The notes under the pieces were generated by a model. It saw only the letters and a list, made by a program, of their open reading frames with translations. It had not been told where the DNA came from and did not search any database. From CAYPLH01 sp964411505 (GTDB taxonomy: Bacteria; Bacillota; Clostridia; CAYPLH01; DUMO01): a DNA stretch of 64,000 nt. The stretch lies in contig CAYPLH010000004.1 in assembly GCA_964411505.1 (NCBI GenBank), positions 82,669-146,668 of the forward strand, read 5' to 3'. A program made the translations under genes and the position numbers. Positions 52,285 to 59,984 of this stretch are shown piece by piece (positions within the stretch are counted from its first letter, which is position 1; each line of letters opens with the position of its first letter).

Positions 52285-53059
52285 AAAACATTTAAAACTT
52301 ATATATGAATATTTTAAAGTGAATTTATCGGCAGGGATGGAATATAGAACAAGTTTTTTAGTCCAGGTATTCGGTATGGCGTTGAATAATTCTGCATTTA
52401 TTTTCTTCTGGTGGATACTTTATGAACGTATTCCCAGTATTGCGGGATATGGGTTTAACGATGTCCTGTTTATATGGGCGCTTGCATCATCATCCTTTGG
52501 TTTTGTGCATATTGTGTTTGGGAATATACTGAACCTTTCCGATACAATTATCAAAGGCGAGCTGGACACTTATCTTGTCCAGCCAAAGGATGTATACATT
52601 AATGTATTATGTTCAAGAACCAGAATTTCTGCATGGGGCGATCTGGCATATGGATATGTATTGTTCATTCCGGTTTTTGGTTGGGGCAAGGTATTTTTAT
52701 TCACCTTATTTGTAGTGTTCGGTGGGCTTTTAATGGGAAGCATTTTTGCCGCAGCTCATACTCTCACGTTTTTTACAGGAAATGCAAATGCTATTGCCCG
52801 ACTTGTGGTTTCCTTTACTATTACCTTCACGACATATCCGGAGGGTATCTACAAGGGCGCTCTAAAATGGATGGTATACTCATTCCTTCCTGCTGGGTTT
52901 ATAGTGTTTCTGCCTCACAGGATTTTAAAAGCATTCAACTGGTGGAGTGTGTTGATCCTGATTATTGTTGATGTCCTGTATATTACGGCGGGTTATTATT
53001 TTTTTCGTGCAGGGCTGAAAAAATATGAGTCAGGGAACCTGATTACTACAAAACTGTGA
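52268..53059 (+). CDS. ABC-2 family permease, DUF990-like
   Basis: A 263-residue membrane protein with six helices: YRTSFLVQVFGMALNNSAFI, DVLFIWALASSSFGFVH, IKGELDTYLVQPKDVYINVL, the last being the signature of DUF990 permeases. It pairs with the upstream permease and the ATPase as an exporter. A strong terminator follows at 53227. Confidence 0.82.
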   Translation: MLMEVRKHLKLIYEYFKVNLSAGMEYRTSFLVQVFGMALNNSAFIFFWWILYERIPSIAGYGFNDVLFIWALASSSFGFVHIVFGNILNLSDTIIKGELDTYLVQPKDVYINVLCSRTRISAWGDLAYGYVLFIPVFGWGKVFLFTLFVVFGGLLMGSIFAAAHTLTFFTGNANAIARLVVSFTITFTTYPEGIYKGALKWMVYSFLPAGFIVFLPHRILKAFNWWSVLILIIVDVLYITAGYYFFRAGLKKYESGNLITTKL

Positions 53060-53226
53060 TGTTTGGAACTCTCTGTGCTAATCTGGATGCTGTCCGCTTT
53101 TTGTTACCTCCGCATTCTCTGCAAAGCACTAGGCTCAAGGACCTCGTAAACCCGCGACACGTTATCCAAAATCCCTAGTACATGTCAGGAGGCTAGAAAG
53201 AGTTAATAGGTATTTCAAAAAAGCAA

Positions 53227-53250
53227 AAAGACCTCGAAGCCGAGGTCTTT
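53227..53250 (+). terminator. Rho-independent terminator
   Basis: AAAGACCTCG pairs perfectly with CGAGGTCTTT around AAGC, then TT. It closes the riboswitch-controlled ABC operon and works in either direction. Confidence 0.85.
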
Positions 53251-53795
53251 TAAGAAGCAAGATAGATTATTTGGTAGGGTGGCAATCCTACATCTCTTTA
53301 CAGACCACTATAAAAAAATGGGGAAACTCAAAATTTAGCATTTGAGTTTTTCTTGTATAAATAGTAACGTTGTATGCCCAAGTATGGGTAAAAGTACCGC
53401 CAGAGAATGTTCCAAACGGTGAAAATTGATATGTTGACGGTTTGTGAAATAATATCTATAATTAAAAGAAAAGGTCTAGGAAGTATTCAAGAAAGGACAA
53501 GGTATTTGCAGAGAATGAAAAAATAGTCCACTTTAAAAATTCAAAAATGAGATTATTATATTAGTATATCTTCATTAATCTTTAGCGAAGGTTAATGTGC
53601 AATGATTATTAATTTTAAATTTTGGGTGGGGAAGTTTTTGTGCTGCAAATAACTTGTATCTGTTTTATTTAAATAAAATAAGAGCTATATTTTTATATAA
53701 TTAGCTTATCTTACAGTGTTTCAGTTAAAATAAAACAATATACTTATCGACAAACTATTCTCTCCTGGTTAATTACAAGGGAGGTTTATGCTTAA
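53251..53795 (+). other. Long leader of the ABC-F gene
   Basis: About 540 bases without a recognised gene. Just before the ABC-F start, GGGAGG precedes two overlapping starts: ATG 53788 opens a five-codon frame (MLKCY, stop) and ATG 53796 opens the ABC-F protein. Upstream of the terminator, 53066-53095 repeats about 30 bases of the vapC gene at 55919 and is a small remnant. Long leaders with short frames are typical of antibiotic-induced ABC-F genes, but no clear attenuator is evident. Confidence 0.45.
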
Positions 53796-55439
53796 ATGCT
53801 ACTAATTAAATGCAGGAACATTAAGAAATATTTTGGTGACAGGATGATTTTAGATTTTGATGGACTGGAAATTTACTCTGAGGATCGAATAGGAGTAGTT
53901 GGCAGAAATGGTAGTGGAAAAACTACTCTAATCAATATACTAAGTCAAAAATGGAAACCTGATGAAGGCGTAGTTAAGTCCTATGGAAAGATTACTTATA
54001 TATCTCAACTGGAATCGCCCTGTAGAAAAAATGTGAGTTCTGAAATAGCTTCAAAGCTTGGAATACAAACTACTTGGGATAAGTATATGAGCGGTGGCGA
54101 AAAGACAAGATTTAAGATTGCTCAAGCTTTGGAAGATAAAAGCGAAATAATATTTGCTGATGAACCTACCAGTAATCTGGATATGGAAGGAATTGAATTT
54201 ATAAAATCAAAGCTTAGTGAATATGATGGGTCACTTGTTATTATATCCCATGACAGAAGCTTTTTAGATGCATTATGTAACCGGATAATAGAAGTAGAGA
54301 GTGGTAAAATATCTATTTACAAGGGAAATTACAGTCAATATAAAGAACAGAAAATTCGGGAAAATGAAAGGGCAAAATCTGAATATGAAGAATACATAAA
54401 AGAAAAAAAGCGACTTGAAGAAGTAGTCTATAAAACTAAAGACAAAGCTAAAAGCATTAAAAAAGCACCAAAAAGAATGGGGAATTCAGAAGCCAGACTG
54501 CACAAAATGGGAGGGCAGAAGGCAAAGGCAAACCTTGAAAAGGCTATTAGAAATGTAGAGAAACGAATAAATCATCTTAATGTAAAAGAAAAGCCCCGTG
54601 CCCAGTCAGGAATTAAGTTGGATATTCTTGAATCTGGCAAGCTTTACTGCAGGATTATCCTAGAAGGAAAAAATATAAATAAAGCCTTTGGTGATAAAAT
54701 TATATTCAAAAATGCATCTTTTAATATATATAATGGCACTAAGACTGCTTTGATTGGACCTAATGGCTGTGGAAAAAGCACATTAATAAAAATGATTATG
54801 GATAAAGACGTCTCTATAAGAACTGCTCAAGGGGTAAAGATTGGATATTTTAGTCAGGACCTTGATATTTTGAAGAAGGAAAATACCATTATAGATAATG
54901 TAATGGAGAGCAGCATCTATCCTGAGCACTTTGCAAGATTACTGCTTGCAAGATTATTATTAAGAGGTGAGACTGTTTACAAAAAAGTTGGTGTTTTAAG
55001 CGGTGGAGAGCAGGTAAAGGTCTCATTCGCCAAAATATTATTGCAGGACATCAATATGTTGATATTGGATGAGCCTACCAACTATATGGATATAAGCTCT
55101 CTTGAAGTTATTGAAGACTCACTCAAAGAATATAACCGAACACTTTTATTTGTTTCTCATGACAGAAGATTTATTGATGCTGTTGCGAATCAGATTATGG
55201 TAATTGAGACTCAGAAAATCAAAATGTTTGCAGGGAACTATTCTGACTATATAAAGAGGAGTAGCGATGTAAAAGATTTTAGCGAAGAAGACATGCAAAA
55301 GAACAAAATAATATTGCAAAACAAGTTATCTGAGATTATTGGTAGATTATCAATGCCTTCAAAAAAAGATGATGTAGAAGCACTCGACAGGGAATACCAT
55401 GAAATAATTGATAAGTTAAAGCAGACGAAGAAATTGTAA
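53796..55439 (+). CDS. ABC-F family ATPase, ribosomal-protection type
   Basis: A 547-residue soluble protein with two ABC domains joined by a charged linker. The first has Walker A GRNGSGKTT and signature MSGGEKTRFKIAQ; the second GPNGCGKST and LSGGEQVKVSFAK, with DEPTS/DEPTN Walker B motifs. The linker (about residues 190-270) is Lys/Glu-rich. Size and linker resemble the clostridial CplR/Vga-like branch that releases lincosamide, streptogramin and pleuromutilin drugs from the ribosome. Alternatively it could be a translation factor. It is not a transporter. Confidence 0.8.
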   Translation: MLLIKCRNIKKYFGDRMILDFDGLEIYSEDRIGVVGRNGSGKTTLINILSQKWKPDEGVVKSYGKITYISQLESPCRKNVSSEIASKLGIQTTWDKYMSGGEKTRFKIAQALEDKSEIIFADEPTSNLDMEGIEFIKSKLSEYDGSLVIISHDRSFLDALCNRIIEVESGKISIYKGNYSQYKEQKIRENERAKSEYEEYIKEKKRLEEVVYKTKDKAKSIKKAPKRMGNSEARLHKMGGQKAKANLEKAIRNVEKRINHLNVKEKPRAQSGIKLDILESGKLYCRIILEGKNINKAFGDKIIFKNASFNIYNGTKTALIGPNGCGKSTLIKMIMDKDVSIRTAQGVKIGYFSQDLDILKKENTIIDNVMESSIYPEHFARLLLARLLLRGETVYKKVGVLSGGEQVKVSFAKILLQDINMLILDEPTNYMDISSLEVIEDSLKEYNRTLLFVSHDRRFIDAVANQIMVIETQKIKMFAGNYSDYIKRSSDVKDFSEEDMQKNKIILQNKLSEIIGRLSMPSKKDDVEALDREYHEIIDKLKQTKKL

Positions 55440-55555
55440 AGAAGGTACTGAAAGCTCAAGGTAACGAAGGATAGCCCAGTCCCTATCATGATTTAATATT
55501 TTCATATTGACATGCATACTATTATATCATAAAATCTGCATGAGGAGTGATTAAT

Positions 55556-55777
55556 ATGAGAACCACACTTAATATATCTGATAGCGTTATTGCTGAAACA
55601 CAGGCTCTATATGACACGGAAAATAGATCTAATGCTGTCGAAAAGGCCCTGAAAGACGCAATTCGTTACAAGAAACTGCAAAAACTTATGAGTCTGAAGG
55701 GAAAACTGGCTTTTGATGAGAAATACCTTGAGGAGCAAAGGAGAGCAGAAGTAAATGAATCAGAACATAATAGCTGA
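55556..55777 (+). CDS. VapB-type antitoxin
   Basis: A 73-residue ribbon-helix-helix antitoxin: RTTLNISDSVIAETQALYDT then SNAVEKALKDAIRYKKLQKL. The acidic/basic tail would bind the VapC toxin. ATG 55556 stands behind GAGGAG. The gene overlaps the toxin gene by 23 bases. Confidence 0.85.
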   Translation: MRTTLNISDSVIAETQALYDTENRSNAVEKALKDAIRYKKLQKLMSLKGKLAFDEKYLEEQRRAEVNESEHNS

Positions 55778-56162
55778 TACATCAGTATGGATAGAATACT
55801 TCAAGAATAATTCAGGCATTGTTAATTTTTTAGAAAAAAATTTATTGGGAGATAGTATTTACATAGTGGGAATTGTTGTTGCAGAATTAATGCAAGGTGT
55901 CAAAAACGAAAATGAGAGGGAACTCCTCCGTGCTAATCTGGATGCTGTCCAGTATATTGAGATGACCTATGATGACTGGATAAAAGCTGGAGATATATCG
56001 AATGAGTTAAGAAAAAAAAGAATAACTTTACCACTGACAGATATCGCAATAGCTGCTGTTGCGATTAGAAACGGTATGGAAGTAGCAACACTTGGTAAGC
56101 ACTTTGAATACATTCCCGATGTATCTATTTGTAATTTATATAAAGGAGAGAGATGCAAATGA
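55755..56162 (+). CDS. VapC-type PIN toxin
   Basis: A 135-residue PIN-domain ribonuclease: IIADTSVWIEYFKNN (first catalytic Asp), a Glu in VVAELMQGVKNE, and LPLTDIAIAAVAIRNG (late Asp). VapC toxins cut tRNA or rRNA. It forms a module with the VapB gene and overlaps the flavoprotein start by 4 bases. Confidence 0.88.
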   Translation: MNQNIIADTSVWIEYFKNNSGIVNFLEKNLLGDSIYIVGIVVAELMQGVKNENERELLRANLDAVQYIEMTYDDWIKAGDISNELRKKRITLPLTDIAIAAVAIRNGMEVATLGKHFEYIPDVSICNLYKGERCK

Positions 56163-56779
56163 CAAATGTAAAACTAGCAGTAATTTACTACAGCATGGGG
56201 GGGACTAACTATCAGCTGTCACAATGGGCAGCAGAAGGTGCAAAGGAAGCAGGAGCTGAGGTTAAAGTGCTAAAAGTACGTGAACTTGCGCCACAATCCG
56301 CTATTGAAAGCAATCCGGTTTGGAAAGCTCATGTGGAAGCTGCAAAAGATATTCCAGAGGCTGCACCAAGTGATATTGCATGGGCAGATGCAATCATTTT
56401 CAGTACTCCAACTAGGTTTGGGGTTATGTCATCACAGATGAAACAGTTCCTTGATTTGGCCGGTGGCCTTTGGGCTCAGGGAAAAACTATAAATAAAGTA
56501 GTAAGTGCGATGTCTTCTGCGCAAAATCCTCATGGTGGTCAGGAGGCAACTATTTTATCAATCTATACGGCAATGTGCCATTGGGGAGCAATTATAGCAG
56601 CGCCTGGCTTTACAGATCCTACTATTTTTGGAGCTGGAGGAAACCCTTATGGAACAACTGTAACAGTTGGTCATGATGGAAAAATGATTGAAGATGTACA
56701 AGCTGCTGTTAAGCACCAAGCAAAGCGAACAGTTACTGTAGCACAGTGGGTCAAAAAGGGAGCCAACAGTATCGAATAA
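56159..56779 (+). CDS. WrbA-type NAD(P)H:quinone oxidoreductase
   Basis: A 206-residue flavodoxin-like protein: LAVIYYSMGGTNYQLSQW (FMN phosphate loop), DAIIFSTPTRFGVMSSQMKQ, and AMCHWGAIIAAPGFTDP with GGNPYG. This is WrbA, which reduces quinones by two electrons and protects against oxidative stress. ATG 56159 gives a better distance from AAAGGAGAG than ATG 56153. Confidence 0.85.
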   Translation: MTNVKLAVIYYSMGGTNYQLSQWAAEGAKEAGAEVKVLKVRELAPQSAIESNPVWKAHVEAAKDIPEAAPSDIAWADAIIFSTPTRFGVMSSQMKQFLDLAGGLWAQGKTINKVVSAMSSAQNPHGGQEATILSIYTAMCHWGAIIAAPGFTDPTIFGAGGNPYGTTVTVGHDGKMIEDVQAAVKHQAKRTVTVAQWVKKGANSIE

Positions 56780-56805
56780 TTGATAATTATAACCAAGCAA
56801 CCTTA

Positions 56806-57338
56806 TGAAGGCGAGAAAGTGAAAGAGTAAAAATAAGCGAATAATTTTTTTGAAAAACTAGGTATTAATATAGCTTGAATAAAACACTCTTCGGTCAGTA
56901 TATTGCCCACTGTGAAGCGCAGGCATTCCCCCGCTAAAGATACGCTTGAATATTTCCGGTGTGTCTGCCGTTGTAGTGATTTTCTCTTTTATTATAAGGT
57001 GCAAGTATATTTATTGTGGACGAGGTTTTGTGGTATAATTATTTTAAATAACATTATTCCGGGAAGGTGGTCGCAACCATTGATACTGGAGCGTCACAAT
57101 CATTGATTTCGCAGGATTATGTAGATGATATTCCTTATAAAGGCATTTGGGATCTTTATGAGATGACGCGTTGTAAAAAGCACAGATATAAAAAATGCGA
57201 TGGTTCAGGTTCCGCATGTGTATCTGGCAATTGGCAGCAGAAAGAAGAAATATGATCCTGCTGATGTCAATCAGCAGCAAGTGGTACATAGTTTTTTAAA
57301 TTTATTAGACGTTTATAAAGAAAGTGGGGAGTGATATT
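56806..57338 (+). pseudogene. Decayed remnants, including a DTGAS aspartyl-protease-like piece
   Basis: The stretch begins with a copy of the hicBA leader (see 49333). At 57067-57255 a frame reads VATIDTGASQSLISQDYVDD, the active-site strand of retropepsin-like proteases, but then becomes unrelated. A second frame at 57167-57334 (VPHVYLAIGSRKKKYDP and so on) ends 5 bases before the next gene. TGTGGTATAAT at about 57029 is an extended -10 promoter. No complete gene is visible. Confidence 0.4.
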
Positions 57339-58076
57339 ATGGATCAGAATATGGCTGAAGATATGGATTTAGAGGTTGATAGGATTTGTCAGAATTGTGG
57401 TTCTTTTTTTCAGGATCATGAAGATTTGCTTGCTAGAGAGTGTCCGGGTTTAGGTGTATGTTTGAATGATGAAGAGTTTGAGCCCTTCATAGAAGAGATT
57501 TTGGAAAATGGAGATTTTTCATGCTGCCATGAATTATACCTGCAAAAGCGGTATGATGGAGGAAGAGAGGCTTGTGAGCAATTTGAAGTGCCCGAAATGA
57601 TTGAGTTGCCAGAAGGTATGAGTCTAGATGAATATTTACAATTTGAAGCTCTGAAGTACCAAAATGTTGATGAGCTCATCCAGAGTTTATATAGCTCAGA
57701 TATGGTAATAGTAAGAAAAGGGTTAGCAACAATTTCTATGTATTTTTATAATGGGAATGAGGGTGCACTCGAAGGGTTACTCAATTATTATATAAGTCTG
57801 GGACCTGCCGAAAGCCTTGAAGAAGTTCATTTGAGGATAGAAATAGTTGAGATGCTTTCCAGATATGAACCGGACAGAAGAATAATCGAGGCTTATGTAA
57901 AAGAGTTAGAGAGAACTCAATCAAATAATACCACTAGAAAATTGTACACATTGATATTGCGTCGTTTGGAATGGTGTCCTCACGAGATAGTGGATGATTT
58001 ACTCATAGAACTGCTGAATAGAAAACAATATAGTTTTAAAATGAAAAAAAGGCTTATGGAGATTGCAGGATTATAA
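57339..58076 (+). CDS. Hypothetical protein with zinc-ribbon-like start and HEAT-like repeats
   Basis: A 245-residue protein. The first 80 residues hold several Cys pairs (CQNCGSFF, CPGLGVC, CCHELY) that could bind a metal. The rest is helical (MVIVRKGLATISMYFYNGNE, EEVHLRIEIVEMLSRYEPD) like HEAT or armadillo repeats. I do not know a named family. ATG 57339 stands behind GGGGAGTG. It may be a regulator or adapter. Confidence 0.6.
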   Translation: MDQNMAEDMDLEVDRICQNCGSFFQDHEDLLARECPGLGVCLNDEEFEPFIEEILENGDFSCCHELYLQKRYDGGREACEQFEVPEMIELPEGMSLDEYLQFEALKYQNVDELIQSLYSSDMVIVRKGLATISMYFYNGNEGALEGLLNYYISLGPAESLEEVHLRIEIVEMLSRYEPDRRIIEAYVKELERTQSNNTTRKLYTLILRRLEWCPHEIVDDLLIELLNRKQYSFKMKKRLMEIAGL

Positions 58077-58084
58077 ATCCCGCT

Positions 58085-58282
58085 ATGGAACAACAGGGAG
58101 CTCTTTCGTTTCCTGCCATAATGAGAAAAGAATATGGTATTCCTAGAGAAATACAAATACGAGGCAAAGTAACAGAAGCAATATTTGGTGGCTTTTGTAA
58201 AAAGGTGGGTATCAGGTTGAAGGTTGTTAAGAGTCTGCCGGTCATAGATAATATGTTGGAAGAAATGGTATACATGCTTTAA
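58085..58282 (+). pseudogene. Fragment of a hypothetical protein
   Basis: A 65-residue frame, FPAIMRKEYGIPREIQIRGK and GGFCKKVGIRLKVVKSLPVID, that looks like the C-terminal part of a larger clostridial protein of unknown function. It starts 8 bases after the upstream stop but has no ribosome site, so it may be the end of a gene whose beginning is lost. Confidence 0.4.
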
Positions 58283-58392
58283 AGTGAATTATTCTCTATA
58301 GCTCCTATGGAGTTGGAAACTTCCTAACAAAGGAAAAAGCAGTAGTGTTAGAACTATTTATATTGATTTTGCAACGTATGAGAAAAAATAGG

Positions 58393-58410
58393 GCTGCCAT
58401 CCGTGGCAGC
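58393..58410. terminator. Hairpin GCTGCCA/TGGCAGC
   Basis: A perfect 7-bp stem around TCCG, extended on the minus strand by CCCT and then TATTTTTT. It probably terminates leftward transcription best and may stop transcription from the fragment at 58085 in part. Confidence 0.55.
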
Positions 58411-58552
58411 TCTGAGTATAGGGACATCATACAGCATTAATAATGCTTCTGCATAAAGAGCTCGAGGGTCATCTTCAAGTATATTAAAGTAGCAACTTGT
58501 GTTATTATTATGCTAGTTAGAAAACAAGAACATATTAACAACATTAATAGAG

Positions 58553-58619
58553 GAAAGGTAGTGTAATGGGGATTCTCCTCTTGTGATTAAAGACAGAGGT
58601 TTTCGAACTCCTAAGAATT
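58553..58619 (+). promoter_or_regulatory. Structured leader, copy 2
   Basis: GAAAGGTAGTGTAATGGGG, ATTCTCCTC, TTGTGATTAAAGACAGAGG and TTCGAACTCCTAAGAATT run right up to ATG 58620. CCTC-T-TGT can pair with ACA-GAGG, and GGGG-TTC with GAA-CTCC. As in copy 1 at 40123, no ribosome site lies next to the ATG. The upstream ATG at 58566 opens a six-codon frame (MGILLL, stop) behind AAAGGTAG. Confidence 0.55.
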
Positions 58620-59447
58620 ATGAGCTTTGATATTGAATTAGTTGGAAAGATTGGATCAATGGCTTTGATCCGTGAAGCTGAACATGATATTGATTACAAT
58701 GTATTTAGTCGCATTGGAAGCGAGCTACGTCCAGGGATGATTTGGGTGAGCTCAGGGGCTGTGGAAATAGGGCGATTAGATTATATTAAACGAACAGGTC
58801 ACGAATTAACAGGCACAAAAAGTGGCATCATGACAGACTATGCAGCGCAGGGACAAGCAATACTGATGGAGGAATATCGGCGTTATATTCCAACAAAATA
58901 TTCTGTTCGGCAGCTATTAGTAGAGCATATGCACTTTAATGATATTGAGAAAAGGGAACATATATATCAATTCTTGAAGCGTTGTGTAAAACAAAATGCT
59001 ATACCCATTGTAAATTATAATGATACTGTTAGTTTTGAGGAAAATCGGCGTTGGGAACTAGAACAACTTCGCAACAATGGTCAAAAAGGAATTGTAGAAT
59101 GTGTTGATAATGATGAGACAGCTTCGGTAATTGCTACGTTAGTCCATCCAAGATACTTGCTTATTTTAACTTCTGTTGATGGGATTTATATGCATCCGGA
59201 AGATCCTTCTACATTAGTCGAACAGGTAGAGGGTAAGGATGCAGACGAAGTTATTGCACACATAAATGAATTGCAAAAGCATTGTTTTGGGGCAAGCCGT
59301 TCAGGTGCTGGAGGTGCTAAAGCAAAATTGGAATTTATCAAAGAACCAATTCTGCAAGGAACAACAGTTATGATTGCAAATTCACGATACCGGATCTCAG
59401 ATGTTTTATCTGGTAACTGCCCACGAACTATTTTCCGAACCAGATGA
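58620..59447 (+). CDS. Amino acid kinase family protein, ProB-like
   Basis: A 275-residue amino acid kinase. It has the phosphate-binding start VGKIGSMALI (normally KxGS), WVSSGAVEIG, NYNDTVSFEE, DNDETASVIATLV and LILTSVDGIYM, and ends with GAGGAKAKLEF. This is close to glutamate 5-kinase (ProB), which starts proline synthesis, but it lacks a C-terminal PUA domain and no proA is nearby. A related role on another acid is possible. Its start lacks a normal ribosome site and follows the structured leader. Confidence 0.7.
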   Translation: MSFDIELVGKIGSMALIREAEHDIDYNVFSRIGSELRPGMIWVSSGAVEIGRLDYIKRTGHELTGTKSGIMTDYAAQGQAILMEEYRRYIPTKYSVRQLLVEHMHFNDIEKREHIYQFLKRCVKQNAIPIVNYNDTVSFEENRRWELEQLRNNGQKGIVECVDNDETASVIATLVHPRYLLILTSVDGIYMHPEDPSTLVEQVEGKDADEVIAHINELQKHCFGASRSGAGGAKAKLEFIKEPILQGTTVMIANSRYRISDVLSGNCPRTIFRTR

Positions 59448-59459
59448 AGTCTGTCGTTT

Positions 59460-59708
59460 CTATTCACTCGGGGGTATTATATCCTATGAACAATCATCTC
59501 TAACACTGCTATACAGCTTCAGCAAGGAAAACACAGTTTAAAATGCCTTTTCGTTAAGTAATTCCGTGAACTCACTTGCGTTCAAACAGCACGGACATTA
59601 CTAAACTCTAAGGCATTTTAAACTTAGTTTTCCTAAGCTTTGCTGTAATTAGCCGTATTGGAGATGATTGTTCATTATCAGTTTTGCTAAGACCCCCGTG
59701 AACAGTAA
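59460..59708. repeat. Long palindromic repeat, copy C
   Basis: The core 59487-59674 starts TGAACAATCATCTC and ends GAGATGATTGTTCA, and outer arms TATTCACTCGGGGG and CCCCCGTGAACAGTA lengthen it. The two halves fold into a hairpin of roughly 85 pairs with a loop of about 20 bases. Copy A is at 12049-12300 and half copy B at 16194-16306. Confidence 0.8.
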
Positions 59709-59759
59709 CAGCCTGTTACCACTTGTGTTATATATTTTTTAAAAATTAATCATCGATTA

Positions 59760-59888
59760 TACCGCAATAACTTGAAAATCACCCATATTTCATGCATAAA
59801 AACCTTGCATCCGTTATTTCATGTATGAAATACGTGGTTATCAAAAGCAAATGTGTACATGTATTCATCAGTATGCATTATTGCGGTA
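59760..59888. promoter_or_regulatory. Inverted operator TACCGCAATAA / TTATTGCGGTA
   Basis: An 11-bp perfect inverted repeat with its arms 107 bases apart (59760-59770 and 59878-59888). The right arm overlaps the -35 element of the sulfatase promoter. Between the arms is ATTTCAT-GT-ATGAAAT, another palindrome. A regulator that binds both arms and loops the DNA would control the sulfatase. Confidence 0.55.
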
Positions 59889-59909
59889 AAATCAGCATTG
59901 TGATAAAAT
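59881..59909 (+). promoter_or_regulatory. Promoter of the sulfatase gene
   Basis: TTGCGG (59881-59886) and TAAAAT (59904-59909) are 17 bases apart, about 75 bases before the sulfatase start. Confidence 0.55.
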
Positions 59910-59984
59910 AATTAGTGAATTAAATAAAAATAGTGAGGCATTAAATGATAAGTTAAGTAAAAATGCCGACTGAAAGGAGAAACA

